64,000 bases of DNA from an uncultured Chthonomonas sp. (GCA_903859705.1 CAIONQ010000163.1:124001-188000), one strand, 5' to 3'; numbered from the stretch's first letter, positions 17,096-25,902 are shown. Made by a program: numbers and translations. The notes: a model not told the origin generated them from the letters alone.

Positions 17096-17973
17096 CAACT
17101 GCCACCAGCAAAACCCGAAGCGGAGCATGGAGCGGTTACCTCTTCGTTTTGCCTTACCTCCTGCTATTTACTGTGTTTCTTCTGGCGCCGCTCGCCTATG
17201 GCTTTAGCCTGAGCTTCTACCGAAGAGAGCTTCTCTCCGTAGTCCCGCCGAAACTTATTGGGCTGGCAAACTACTCTGAGGCGCTGCACGATCCCTACTT
17301 CTGGAAAGCTCTATGGGCCACTCTTCGGTTTGTAGCATTATGCGTGCCCTTTACAATGCTTACAGCCCTCTCCCTTGCTCTAGGATTAAACGGGCTTAAA
17401 GGCAGGCTGCAAACCGTGCTCCGTGCCGCGGTGTTTGTGCCCACGGTGTTAACAATAAGTGTGGCTGGCATCCTGTGGCGCTGGTTCTACAACGGCGAAT
17501 TCGGTCTATTTAATGCCTATCTGCACTACATCAATATTAAGCCCCCGTGGCTAACTTCTACAGGCATGGCAATGGTTTCCATCGCGCTGATGACGCTGTG
17601 GTGGACCGTTGGGGGCCCCACAGTTGTGCTCCTTGCCGGCCTGCACAATATTCCGCCACAGTACATGGAAGCTGCAGAGATGGATGGCGCAGTTGGCTAT
17701 AGGCGCTTCCGCTATATCACCCTGCCGCTGCTAAAGCCAGTGCTGCTGTTTGTTATGGTATTGAACATCATTGGCTCATTCCAGGTGTTTGGTCAAACAT
17801 TCATGATCACACGGGGTGGGCCAGAGATGAGCACGCGTAGCCTGGTGCAGTACATCTACGAAACGGCATTTAACAACTATCGCATGGGCTATGCATCGGC
17901 CCTAAGCTGGCTTCTTTTTCTGGTAATAGCCACATTCTCTGCCGCTCAGTTTCGGCTTATGAGGGAGCGTTGA
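17092..17973 (+). CDS. ABC sugar transporter permease (MalF/UgpA-like)
   Basis: 293 aa with six predicted membrane spans. The conserved EAA cytoplasmic loop that docks to the ATPase is seen as YMEAAEMDGAVGYRRFRYITLPLLKP near 190-215. Its ATG overlaps the binding-protein stop (ATGA). It forms the importer heterodimer with the next gene product in the inner membrane. No ATP-binding subunit is encoded here, so a shared MsmK/UgpC-type ATPase elsewhere is expected. Confidence 0.93.
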   Translation: MTTATSKTRSGAWSGYLFVLPYLLLFTVFLLAPLAYGFSLSFYRRELLSVVPPKLIGLANYSEALHDPYFWKALWATLRFVALCVPFTMLTALSLALGLNGLKGRLQTVLRAAVFVPTVLTISVAGILWRWFYNGEFGLFNAYLHYINIKPPWLTSTGMAMVSIALMTLWWTVGGPTVVLLAGLHNIPPQYMEAAEMDGAVGYRRFRYITLPLLKPVLLFVMVLNIIGSFQVFGQTFMITRGGPEMSTRSLVQYIYETAFNNYRMGYASALSWLLFLVIATFSAAQFRLMRER

Positions 17974-18830
17974 TGTCTGCTTCCCCATTACCCACAAAGC
18001 CCAATAGCCGCCATCTGGCTTACCGCATTAATGCGGTGGTTATGATTGTGGCCGGGCTACTATTTGCAGCTCCTATACTGTTGATCTTGATTACGGCCTT
18101 CAAACCCGATTCTGAGATCGTGAAGTTCGCAGGCATATTGCCACATAAGGCAACCCTGCATAACTTCCAGGAAATTCTCGGCAGCCCGGAAGAGATACCC
18201 ATCTTCCGCTGGTTCGGCAACAGCGTTCTTATCTCCAGCCTGGTAACCCTTCTGGTGTTAACCGTAGATTCGCTCGCTGCTTATGGCCTCGCCCGCCTCA
18301 ATCTGCCCGGTAAAAAATGGGTTTTTGGCCTAATCGTTGCCACCCTAATGGTTCCGGGCCAAATTCTGCTGGTGCCCGTGTATCTAATACTCAACAAGTT
18401 GGGTTGGCTGGATACGCCGCTGGCGCTCATTGTGCCTGCCGGGGCTGGTGCCTTTGGAGTATTTCTGCTGCACCAGTTCTTTCTCACTATTCCCAGAGAA
18501 CTGGAGGAGGCCGCCGCACTGGATGGCTGCTCAAAGTTCGGCATTTATCGGCATGTGGCTCTGCCAATCTCGGCACCGGCGCTCGCCACGCTAGGCATCT
18601 TCACCTTTGTCGGCTCCTGGAACGATTTTATGGGACCACTGGTTTTTCTGGATTCGGTGGATAAGTACACGCTGCCAGTGGGAATAGCCCTGTTTCAAAC
18701 CAGCTACTATGCCGAATATGGCCTTACGCTTGCCGCAAGCGTGCTGTGCACACTGCCTGTACTGATAGCGTTTCTACTTTTTCAGAGGCACATTATCCAG
18801 GGCATCGCGCTCACTGGCAGCAAAGAGTAA
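17973..18830 (+). CDS. ABC sugar transporter permease (MalG/UgpE-like)
   Basis: 285 aa with six hydrophobic spans and the EAA loop ELEEAAALDGCSKFGIYRHVALPISAP near 170-195. ATG 17973 overlaps the previous stop (TGATG) and has GAGGGAG just upstream; a TTG three bases earlier is possible but less well placed. Partner of the preceding permease. Translational coupling of the three transport genes suggests equal expression. Confidence 0.93.
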   Translation: MSASPLPTKPNSRHLAYRINAVVMIVAGLLFAAPILLILITAFKPDSEIVKFAGILPHKATLHNFQEILGSPEEIPIFRWFGNSVLISSLVTLLVLTVDSLAAYGLARLNLPGKKWVFGLIVATLMVPGQILLVPVYLILNKLGWLDTPLALIVPAGAGAFGVFLLHQFFLTIPRELEEAAALDGCSKFGIYRHVALPISAPALATLGIFTFVGSWNDFMGPLVFLDSVDKYTLPVGIALFQTSYYAEYGLTLAASVLCTLPVLIAFLLFQRHIIQGIALTGSKE

Positions 18831-18897
18831 CAATCGGTTTTGATCCGCAGCTCACTGCAACCGCACCATGGGATTTATAAAGAAAGGGATTATCGAA

Positions 18898-20391
18898 GTG
18901 AAGGCAACTCTGCATCTTGATACTCAGCACAACGTTGGCACTATAGATTCACGCATCTTCGGCGGCTTCAGCGAGCATATGGGGCGCTGTATTTACGAAG
19001 GAATCTATGATCCAGGTAGCCCGCTGGCAGATGAGCGCGGTTTCCGGCTGGATGTGCTTGCTGCTCTCAAAAAACTGCGCATGCCAATTATGCGCTACCC
19101 CGGCGGTAACTTTGTAAGCACTTACAACTGGGTAGATGGAATCGGCCCCCGCAGCGAGCGGCCACGTCGCCCTGATTATGCCTGGCGATCCGTAGAAACA
19201 AACCAGTTTGGCACCGATGAGTTTATGGAGTGGGCAAAAGAGCTCGGCACCGAAACCATGATGGCCATTAATCTGGGCACAAAGGGCGCAACCGAGGCAG
19301 CAGCTCTCCTGGAGTATTGCAACCTGCCAGTGGGCACCTACTGGGCAGATAAACGCGCAGAAAATGGCCATCCAGATCCATACAATGTGAAGCTCTGGTG
19401 CCTTGGTAACGAAATGGATGGTCCGTGGCAGGCCGGCCACGTGCCCGCCGAAGAGTATGCTCGCCGCGCCGATCAGGCAGGCAAGATCATGCGTGGGCTT
19501 GATAAATCCATCGAGCTCATTGCATGTGGATCCTCTGGCCGTGGTATGGCAACCTACCTCAACTATGATCGCGTTACACTGGAGTACTGCTGGAACGATA
19601 TTCAGTACGTTAGCGCCCACCGCTACAGCGAAAATCACCGCAACGATACCGGCTGGTTCCTGGCAGAAGGCACCGAAATTGAGCGCGTTATAGAGGACTA
19701 TGCCGGCCTATTTGACTACGTGCGGGGCCTCAAACGCAGCGATAAACGCGTCTATCTCTCCTTCGATGAGTGGAACGTGTGGTACAAAGCAAAAGAGATG
19801 GATGGTCGGTGGACCGAAGCACCCCACTTAATCGAAGAGGTTTACAACCTGGAAGATGCCCTGGTTGCCGCTCAGTATCTCAATGCGTTTATCCGCCGAG
19901 CCGATGTGGTCAAAATCGGGTGCATCGCCCAAACGGTAAACGTTATTGCTCCGCTGCTCACAAAAAAAGATGGTCTGCTTGTCCAGAGTATCTATTATCC
20001 GTTCGCTTTAATGGCAGAATATGCCGTAGGAAAATCTCTGCGCATCGCGCTGGATTCCCCGGTTTACACTGCGGGAGAGCGCGGCGAAACACCTGTGGTA
20101 GATGTCTCTGCTTCCTATGCAGAAGATGGCACCCTGGCGGTGTTTGGCGTTAACCGCAGCCAAACAGAGGCTGTGGATCTCGTAATCCACGCCGCCGATG
20201 TGCGAGCCGTTGCAATCACCGGGGTAGATCAATTGAGCGGAACCGATCCGAAGGCAGCCAACAGCTGGGAGCAGCCAAATCTGCTCACCCAACAGGCGGG
20301 CACAGCTACGGTAAATGAAAATGGAGATGTGGTGTTCTCCATCCCGGCACTTGGATTCGCGGCTGTCCGAGCGACCACTGCGGCACGCTAG
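18898..20391 (+). CDS. Intracellular alpha-L-arabinofuranosidase, GH51
   Basis: 497 aa without a signal peptide, so it acts on imported arabinose-containing oligosaccharides. GH51 features: SRIFGGFSEHMGRCIYEGIY near 20-37, MRYPGGNFVSTYNW, the acid/base Glu in WCLGNEMDGPWQ near 173, and the nucleophile Glu in YLSFDEWNVWY near 290, with a C-terminal beta-sandwich. The start is GTG 18898, eight bases after AAAGGGA; an ATG at 18868 would add 10 residues and lacks a ribosome site. It follows the permeases by 67 nt, supporting a role in arabinan or arabinoxylan use. Confidence 0.93.
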   Translation: MKATLHLDTQHNVGTIDSRIFGGFSEHMGRCIYEGIYDPGSPLADERGFRLDVLAALKKLRMPIMRYPGGNFVSTYNWVDGIGPRSERPRRPDYAWRSVETNQFGTDEFMEWAKELGTETMMAINLGTKGATEAAALLEYCNLPVGTYWADKRAENGHPDPYNVKLWCLGNEMDGPWQAGHVPAEEYARRADQAGKIMRGLDKSIELIACGSSGRGMATYLNYDRVTLEYCWNDIQYVSAHRYSENHRNDTGWFLAEGTEIERVIEDYAGLFDYVRGLKRSDKRVYLSFDEWNVWYKAKEMDGRWTEAPHLIEEVYNLEDALVAAQYLNAFIRRADVVKIGCIAQTVNVIAPLLTKKDGLLVQSIYYPFALMAEYAVGKSLRIALDSPVYTAGERGETPVVDVSASYAEDGTLAVFGVNRSQTEAVDLVIHAADVRAVAITGVDQLSGTDPKAANSWEQPNLLTQQAGTATVNENGDVVFSIPALGFAAVRATTAAR

Positions 20392-20410
20392 CACACATAT
20401 ATAGAAACAT

Positions 20411-20438
20411 GTGCGCCGAAGGTTTCCCTTCGGCGCAC
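20411..20438 (+). terminator. 12-bp GC-rich hairpin between the GH51 and oxidoreductase genes
   Basis: GTGCGCCGAAGG (20411-20422) and CCTTCGGCGCAC (20427-20438) pair perfectly around the tetraloop TTTC. No T-run follows and the next ribosome site (CAGGAGC) starts directly behind it, so it may act as a partial terminator or a segment-stability element within the operon. Confidence 0.6.
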
Positions 20439-20457
20439 TTCAGGAGCAAGTAAGGTA

Positions 20458-21471
20458 ATGGTAAGAATAGGAGTGATGGGCTGTGGAGTGGTGTCGGATT
20501 ACGGGCATCTGCCAGCCATCAATGACACTCCGGGCGTTGAGCTCGTATCGCTTTTTGATCCCGATCCAACGCGTGTACGTACGCTGGGTGAGCGATACCC
20601 TCAGGCAGCACGTTTTACCGATGTTCGTTCATTTTTTGAAGATTCTGTGATGGATGTGGTTCTGGTCGCCTCCCCGGCACCCACCCATCTGGCCAATGTA
20701 AAGCTGGCCGCAGAGCATGGCCTGCATGTGCTGTGTGAAAAGCCGCTTGCCATGACCGAAGAAGATGCCGAAGACATGGTGGCTCTTATGAAGGCACGTG
20801 GCCTCATGCTCTTCAGCGGTTTTTGTTACCGATTTAGCCCGGTATCGCTACGCATAAAGCAGCTTGTTGCCAGTGGAGCTATCGGCGAGGTTCGCTCGCT
20901 GCGGCTTGTGTACCTGTGGAATCTGGATGGCAAGTACACACCAGGGCCAGATGGAAAATGGGGAGTAAACCTTCGCAGGCATGATCGCATGCTGGAAGGC
21001 GGCCCCATGGTGGATTGCGGCGTTCATCAAATAGATCTGGCGCGGTTCTGGGTGCCTGGCGAAGTGGTGCGTTACGATGGAATAGGGGCGTGGGTGGAGG
21101 AATACGAAGCTCCAGATCACATGTACTTACACATGGATCATGCCGGCGGCGCCCACACCATGGTGGAGATGAGCTTCAGTTACTGCGCTACGTCCCGAGA
21201 TCCAATAAACACATTCCGATATGAGCTAATTGGCACGGGCGGGCTCATAACTTACGATCGGCATGGTTGGCGCATGGAATTGCGGCATGGCCAGGGCACA
21301 GAGTACCTGCCCGGGGCTTCAGAAAAGAGCTTCCGAGGAATGTATGAGGCGCTTGCTGTAGCAATACCTAGCGGCAATCTTGGCCATTTGCCTACCGGTG
21401 AAGATGGCATCACGGCCACACGTATTGCGCGTGCGGCCACCAATAAAGCCATAGCGCGCCGCCTCAGCTAG
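20458..21471 (+). CDS. Gfo/Idh/MocA-family oxidoreductase
   Basis: 337 aa. The N-terminal Rossmann domain has IGVMGCGVVSDYGHLPA and the family's catalytic EKP triad (HVLCEKPLAMT near 95); the C-terminal domain shows GGPMVDCGVHQIDLARFW, the conserved D..H region. These enzymes oxidise or reduce sugars or cyclitols, or act as NAD-dependent glycosidases. Substrate not predictable, but the position after GH51 suggests sugar metabolism. ATG 20458 is preceded by AGGAGC. Confidence 0.9.
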   Translation: MVRIGVMGCGVVSDYGHLPAINDTPGVELVSLFDPDPTRVRTLGERYPQAARFTDVRSFFEDSVMDVVLVASPAPTHLANVKLAAEHGLHVLCEKPLAMTEEDAEDMVALMKARGLMLFSGFCYRFSPVSLRIKQLVASGAIGEVRSLRLVYLWNLDGKYTPGPDGKWGVNLRRHDRMLEGGPMVDCGVHQIDLARFWVPGEVVRYDGIGAWVEEYEAPDHMYLHMDHAGGAHTMVEMSFSYCATSRDPINTFRYELIGTGGLITYDRHGWRMELRHGQGTEYLPGASEKSFRGMYEALAVAIPSGNLGHLPTGEDGITATRIARAATNKAIARRLS

Positions 21472-21505
21472 GGGCAGACCCTACACGCCTGCAGGCACTG
21501 CTTAT

Positions 21506-22495
21506 TTAGTCAGAAAGCAGTGTCTGCAGGAAGTTCGTAATCGCGTTCTGATTACACTGCAAGCCGCCATTGCTGCTTACATCGGCGGCAATTACCATTG
21601 CCTCCAGGGCAGATATGTTTCCACCCGCCGTGCTCAAAGCCGTAAGCTCCGTGCGCTCTCGAGTGCTGGCAGCAGATACCTGTGCGGGAGTAACACCCAG
21701 AACCCCCGCCGATTGGAACGCTGCCGCAACTTGAGCTGGCGTATAAACGGTGCCAGCAGTTGCCGTGTTTAGCAGGGATTGCCGCAATCCCTGGTTCATA
21801 TGGAAATCTCTTGCATGGGCTGCACGCAGATAACCAAGCAGGCTATTAAGCGCCGCACTTGCAGTATTTTGACTGGGGTTTTGCTGCAAAGCCTGCAGGC
21901 TGGCATTTGCGGCCGGCACCATAAGCGTTAGCGCCTGTGCGTTGAGGCTTCCCGGATTATTTACAAACTCATTTTGCTGCTGCTGGCTGAAGTTACCGTT
22001 CTTAACCTGATCATCCAGAATAGATTGCTGGTTCCCAACAATGGAGTCGGAATCTTCGGGTGCTGGCGCCTGTTCCAGCCTGAGTGCCGCCGCAACAAGG
22101 CTGCTGTTTGCATCCACCTCGCCAATGTTGAGTGGACCACCGCCCGCACCCAGAGTAGCGCGCGGTATCACAATCTCTAATTGTCCTCCGCCGGACGGCT
22201 TGATGACAACATCCACATCAGCGTTGGCAGGTACATTGTGCAGCGTAAAAACGCCAGAGCCATCTGTGCGGGTGCTGCCAATGGAAGTGCCGGAAGGCAT
22301 TACCGTAGCAGTTACGGCAGCATTTGCAGCCACAACCGAGCCTGGGAGTACAGCTGTTCCGCTTACGCTTCGGCCACCAATGGGCACGCTTCCCCCTGTT
22401 AGCCCCAGCCCTCCTCCGCCACAGCCTGTTAGTGTTGCTGCGAGTATGGCCATTGGCGTGGAGAGGATCGCCAGTTTCCGGGGAGAGTTACGCAT
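21506..22495 (-). CDS. Gly-rich lipoprotein with carboxypeptidase-regulatory-like domain
   Basis: 329 aa. The N-terminus MRNSPRKLAILSTPMAILAATLTGC is a lipoprotein signal with lipobox LTGC, followed by GGGG, a flexible anchor. Residues about 35-125 (SVSGTAVLPGSVVAANAAVTATVMPSG, GSGVFTLHNVPANADVDVVI) resemble a carboxypeptidase-regulatory/CNA-B-like beta-sandwich. The C-terminal half is helical and Gln/Asn/Ala rich, with no recognised domain. Three ATGs (22501, 22498, 22495) follow GGAG; the third has the best spacing. The start lies inside the end of the XRE-TPR gene, so the two are translationally coupled. Confidence 0.75.
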   Translation of the reverse strand: MRNSPRKLAILSTPMAILAATLTGCGGGGLGLTGGSVPIGGRSVSGTAVLPGSVVAANAAVTATVMPSGTSIGSTRTDGSGVFTLHNVPANADVDVVIKPSGGGQLEIVIPRATLGAGGGPLNIGEVDANSSLVAAALRLEQAPAPEDSDSIVGNQQSILDDQVKNGNFSQQQQNEFVNNPGSLNAQALTLMVPAANASLQALQQNPSQNTASAALNSLLGYLRAAHARDFHMNQGLRQSLLNTATAGTVYTPAQVAAAFQSAGVLGVTPAQVSAASTRERTELTALSTAGGNISALEAMVIAADVSSNGGLQCNQNAITNFLQTLLSD

Positions 22496-24356
22496 CATCA
22501 TCTCCTGCGCCGTGGCGCCAGTCAGTGGGTTTGTTATCCTTAACGGCCTGCAGCCATTCAGCTGCTGGCAACCAGTCCATGGTACTTACAAGGCTTTCTG
22601 CGGCCTGCTCACCTTCGCGCAAGTACACCATCTCAATCTGTAACTTCCACAGTCGCTCTGCAGTGTAATGTTCGCTGGTTCTGTCTTCAGAAGCAGGCGT
22701 AGCAGCGCGCAATGCGTGCAGCTTGCCGCAGGCATCTGTTAACACTCGCAGCATATCGTCCTCGCGGCCCAGAGCCTGCAAAACAAAGGCTTCTGCCGCA
22801 AGTGCCTGCCATAGCTGGCGCTTTGTTTCCATCGCAATCGAAAGCTGAACACTGCGCCTGGCATACGCAAGCGCCCCTTCAAGGTCTTTGCTGCGGAGGG
22901 CAGCATCGGCAAGCAGAAGGCTCGCTTCTAATAACAGCGGACGCACCTGCATCGCTTCCGCCTGGGAATACGCGTCCGCTCCACTAACAAGTGCCGCCTG
23001 CAAATCTCCCTGAACAAGGCTGCACCATCCGCCAAGCAGCACAAACTGAACTCCAGCAAGGGCAATACCATGACTATTTGCAGCAGCATAGCCCTGTTCA
23101 GCATGGTAACGCGCTTCGCTGTGAGCCGCAGCTGCAAGGTAGGCTTCGCATAAAGCCCGCTGTGCAAGTATCTCCGCCCTCAACACGTTGGAGCGAAGCG
23201 CTATGGCCAGAGCCTCTTTCCCGCAGGATATGGCCTGCTCTGTTCTGCCCGTTTCGGTGAGCCAGAGACTCTCGCACGATAGTGCAAGCGATTGGTACTG
23301 TTTGCTGCCCGTTAGCAGCGCCAGATCAGAAGCAGTACGGATTCGGGATATCGATTCTGGCATTTCGCCCAGATGCAGATTGGCAATTCCCGCCGTAAGT
23401 TGCGCCTCAATATATTGATCTTGAACACCATTGCGTTGTGCGGTTCTGCCACACTCTACAGCACGCCCATGCGCACGCCGAAAATCGCCAAAGTCCAGCT
23501 CCAGGTTTGCCCAGTTTGCTTCAACAAAAAGGCGAGGAATTTCCGTGTCCGCACCGGTATGCTCTTCAACTATCCGCAGGGCGTCCTCAAAAGCCGCAAT
23601 GGCGCGTGTGTACTCTCCCTGAAATTCATAGGCCGCTCCACAGGAGAGCGTTCCCTGCCAGCGGTTCGTCCAATCATCGCTGTTGGCAACACGTTCAAAC
23701 AGATGCAACGCTTCCGTAACCCTGCCCAGCATCAGGCTGGCATGCCCCATGCTCTGCAGGCAGTCACGCTCACTCGCAGCCTTGCCAGCTGCCTGATATC
23801 TGTCGGCAGCCTGCTGAAGCGATTCCCGGGCAGAACCCCAATCCTGCAATGCAATAAGCGCGTTTCCCTGCTTTAGCATTACAGATGCCAGGGCGGCGTT
23901 GTCCCCAATACTGGTAAGCAGTGGCTGTAACTTCTGGCAACACTCTACTATTCGGCGCTGATCCGGTGGTGACGAATGCGCCGTTAGCAACGCCTCCAGG
24001 TTGGCAATATCCTCGCGTATTCTGCGTTCAGTGGTTCTTGCCCGCTCTGTCTCAAAACGAGAAATGGCCTCGTCAAGCTCCTGTTGTTTTCCGGCAACCA
24101 GGTCTGTTGGGCTCTGGGTCGGCCCTTCATCGGCATCCGTTATAAAGAACCAGTACAACGGCTTGCCAACAATTGCCGCAATCTGTTGTAGCCGGTCTGT
24201 TTGTGCCAGCGAAGCTCCAGACGCATACTGAAATATCAGGGCGCGTGAGCAACCTATGGCACGCGCAAGTTCGTCAAGCGTAATGCCTGCTTCCTTTGCC
24301 GCGAGCTTGAGGCGCTCACCCTGTATTCTGCGTCCGTCCCTCGTAGATAAATCCAT
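22488..24356 (-). CDS. XRE-family regulator with TPR sensor domain
   Basis: 622 aa. Residues about 15-70 are an XRE helix-turn-helix (LAAKEAGITLDELARAIGCSRALIFQYASGASLAQTDRLQQIAAIVG). Residues about 90-130 form a charged coiled coil (ELDEAISRFETERARTTERRI). The remainder is TPR-like, with successive repeats such as ALASVMLKQGNALIALQDWGSARESLQQAADRY and CGAAYEFQGEYTRAIAAFEDAL. HTH-TPR proteins (PlcR/Rgg-like and actinobacterial relatives) often bind a small peptide or protein through the TPRs; that is family knowledge, not shown here. It has its own near-consensus promoter carrying an operator-like palindrome, suggesting autoregulation, and is coupled to the downstream lipoprotein gene. No clear ribosome site precedes the ATG. 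Confidence 0.88.
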   Translation of the reverse strand: MDLSTRDGRRIQGERLKLAAKEAGITLDELARAIGCSRALIFQYASGASLAQTDRLQQIAAIVGKPLYWFFITDADEGPTQSPTDLVAGKQQELDEAISRFETERARTTERRIREDIANLEALLTAHSSPPDQRRIVECCQKLQPLLTSIGDNAALASVMLKQGNALIALQDWGSARESLQQAADRYQAAGKAASERDCLQSMGHASLMLGRVTEALHLFERVANSDDWTNRWQGTLSCGAAYEFQGEYTRAIAAFEDALRIVEEHTGADTEIPRLFVEANWANLELDFGDFRRAHGRAVECGRTAQRNGVQDQYIEAQLTAGIANLHLGEMPESISRIRTASDLALLTGSKQYQSLALSCESLWLTETGRTEQAISCGKEALAIALRSNVLRAEILAQRALCEAYLAAAAHSEARYHAEQGYAAANSHGIALAGVQFVLLGGWCSLVQGDLQAALVSGADAYSQAEAMQVRPLLLEASLLLADAALRSKDLEGALAYARRSVQLSIAMETKRQLWQALAAEAFVLQALGREDDMLRVLTDACGKLHALRAATPASEDRTSEHYTAERLWKLQIEMVYLREGEQAAESLVSTMDWLPAAEWLQAVKDNKPTDWRHGAGDDDA

Positions 24357-24409
24357 CTATTGTCTGCTGTCGGTAAGTTTCTGATAAGAAACGTTTGTGT
24401 CATCTGGTT

Positions 24410-24428
24410 AGTCTGTTTTGATTATACT
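24410..24428. promoter_or_regulatory. Operator-like site O3 (AGTCT-N9-ATACT)
   Basis: Same 19-bp geometry as O1 and O2 with one mismatch in the left arm (AGTCT instead of AGTAT). It covers the -10 hexamer of the minus-strand promoter for the XRE-TPR gene, the position expected for autorepression. Its left edge lies 116 bp from that of O1, about eleven helical turns. Confidence 0.6.
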
Positions 24429-24449
24429 GAAAATGTACTCTGTGGTCAA
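24421..24449 (-). promoter_or_regulatory. Near-consensus sigma70 promoter for the XRE-TPR gene
   Basis: Read on the minus strand: -35 TTGACC (24449-24444), 17-nt spacer, -10 TATAAT (24426-24421). The leader to the ATG at 24356 would be about 60 nt. Confidence 0.85.
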
Positions 24450-24515
24450 GGTTGCCAGCCTTTAAGATAGAAACACGCTTATAGCCATGTTTGTTGTTTC
24501 ACATTCTAAATTGCA

Positions 24516-24544
24516 TTGACAAAATAGTATAGTTTAAGTATACT
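24516..24544 (+). promoter_or_regulatory. Near-consensus sigma70 promoter for the Gly-rich lipoprotein gene
   Basis: -35 TTGACA (24516-24521), 17-nt spacer, -10 TATACT (24539-24544). The leader to ATG 24660 would be about 109 nt. The unusually strong boxes together with overlapping palindromes suggest a promoter that is on unless repressed. Confidence 0.88.
24526..24544. promoter_or_regulatory. Operator-like palindrome O1 (AGTAT-N9-ATACT)
   Basis: AGTATA (24526-24531) and TATACT (24539-24544) are inverted copies seven bases apart. The right arm is the -10 box itself, so a bound protein would block RNA polymerase. Confidence 0.75.
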
Positions 24545-24555
24545 CAATATAATAT

Positions 24556-24574
24556 AGTATGTTTTGGGCATACT
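24556..24574. promoter_or_regulatory. Operator-like palindrome O2 (AGTAT-N9-ATACT)
   Basis: The arms extend to ATAGTATG (24554-24561) and CATACTAT (24569-24576), an 8-bp inverted repeat. It lies exactly 30 bp downstream of O1, about three helical turns, just after the expected transcription start, so two dimers could sit on the same DNA face. Confidence 0.75.
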
Positions 24575-24659
24575 ATTGTTTCACAAGGATGAATGCGGAG
24601 ATTGTAAGCACAGGGCATGCAATTACCGCCTGCGCAGGATGCGATCGACAGGAGGAACT

Positions 24660-25889
24660 ATGGGCAAACTATCACACGTTTTATGTGGGCTGGCAGCAGC
24701 CAGCACGGTGCTGCTTGCAGGTTGCGGCGGTGGCGGCGGCGGTGGAACAACGCTTCGGTCGGCGGGCCGGGCATCCATCCTGATAACCGATGGGTTCCGG
24801 GAAGATTATGATCATGTGTGGGCAACCATCTACCATGTAGAACTGATACCTGCAGCCGGCACGAATAACGGCGCAAATGTGGTGGTGTTTGATAGCACTG
24901 CTGGCGTATCGGTAGACCTTAAGACCCTCCGCGATAGCACCGGCGCTATCTTCTCTTTCCTTGGTGGTGCAACCATTCCCGCGGGCACCTACACGGCGGC
25001 CAATATCACGGTAGGAACCTCCATTCAGCTTATTCTCAAGGGTGCAACAACCGGAACAAACTACACGGTAGACTCAACAATCCCACGAGATGCAAGCGGT
25101 AACGCCATTCTCACGGATACGTTCAAAACGCCTAAAACAATCGGCGCTACGCCGAGCAACGTTGTTATAGATTTTAACCTGGCAAACTTCGTTGTTCGCG
25201 GCAGCAAGATTCTTCCTGTTGTTCAGGATGGTGATAGCACAGGCATCAACAACCCTGGTCGGCATCAATGTGGTGACTATGTAGGAACAGTAAGTGCGCT
25301 TACGGGCACCTCCCCGGTGCTCACCTTTACACTCACCAGCCCGGGTGGCAGTACTCAAACCGTGGTAACAACAGCATCCACCGCACTTTACGGGGCCACG
25401 CTTGCAAATGGGGCTCAAGTGGATATTGCCGGTACTCTGGATACCACCACGCAAAATCTGGTAGCAACAAGAGTTAACGTGCTGCCGGTTGGCACGCCCA
25501 CACCGGGCACTGGCCAATCTGGCGCTCAGCTTGCAAGCGGTACGGCATCTGTGCTTGATGCTACTGCTGGCACCTTTACCCTTACCGTTGTCCGGGCACG
25601 TGGTTTTACGCCCAGCGGTACAACCATCAACATCGTTACCAATAGCTCTACCGTGTTCCGAAGCGATTCTGGAGCAATACTTGCAGCGGCAGATTTCTTC
25701 ACCGCAGCTGCAAGCACGCCAAATGTGGATGTTATAGGTGCCTACGATTCAACCACCGGCACACTCACAGTTACCAGCGTGGCAATCGATAACCCCTCAA
25801 ACAATGGGGGTTGGGAAAACGATCAGCACAACTTCCGGCCCGGAGGTGGGGCAGGAAACTGGGGCAATGATGCCATGGGGCACCACTAA
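24660..25889 (+). CDS. Gly-rich lipoprotein with DUF4382-like and DUF5666-like domains
   Basis: 409 aa from ATG 24660, placed four bases after a perfect AGGAGG; an upstream in-frame start at 24564 is not supported. Signal MGKLSHVLCGLAAASTVLLAGC with lipobox LAGC, then a seven-Gly spacer. Residues about 35-185 (SILITDGFREDYDHVWATIYHVELIP, LKTLRDSTGAIFSFLGGATIPAGTYT) match DUF4382, and two later modules (GTVSALTGTSPVLTFTL...VDIAGTLD, and ASVLDATAGTFTLTVVRARGFTP...) resemble DUF5666. Both are surface domains of unknown role. The tail is rich in Asn, Gly and His, possibly metal-binding. Divergent from, and probably repressed by, the XRE-TPR regulator. Confidence 0.85.
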   Translation: MGKLSHVLCGLAAASTVLLAGCGGGGGGGTTLRSAGRASILITDGFREDYDHVWATIYHVELIPAAGTNNGANVVVFDSTAGVSVDLKTLRDSTGAIFSFLGGATIPAGTYTAANITVGTSIQLILKGATTGTNYTVDSTIPRDASGNAILTDTFKTPKTIGATPSNVVIDFNLANFVVRGSKILPVVQDGDSTGINNPGRHQCGDYVGTVSALTGTSPVLTFTLTSPGGSTQTVVTTASTALYGATLANGAQVDIAGTLDTTTQNLVATRVNVLPVGTPTPGTGQSGAQLASGTASVLDATAGTFTLTVVRARGFTPSGTTINIVTNSSTVFRSDSGAILAAADFFTAAASTPNVDVIGAYDSTTGTLTVTSVAIDNPSNNGGWENDQHNFRPGGGAGNWGNDAMGHH

Positions 25890-25902
25890 ACCGAGTTGAC
25901 CG

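Noticed and set aside
18949-19638. 229-aa open frame opposite the GH51 gene
   Set aside because: It lies wholly antisense to a clearly conserved enzyme and has no conserved motif; a reading-frame shadow.
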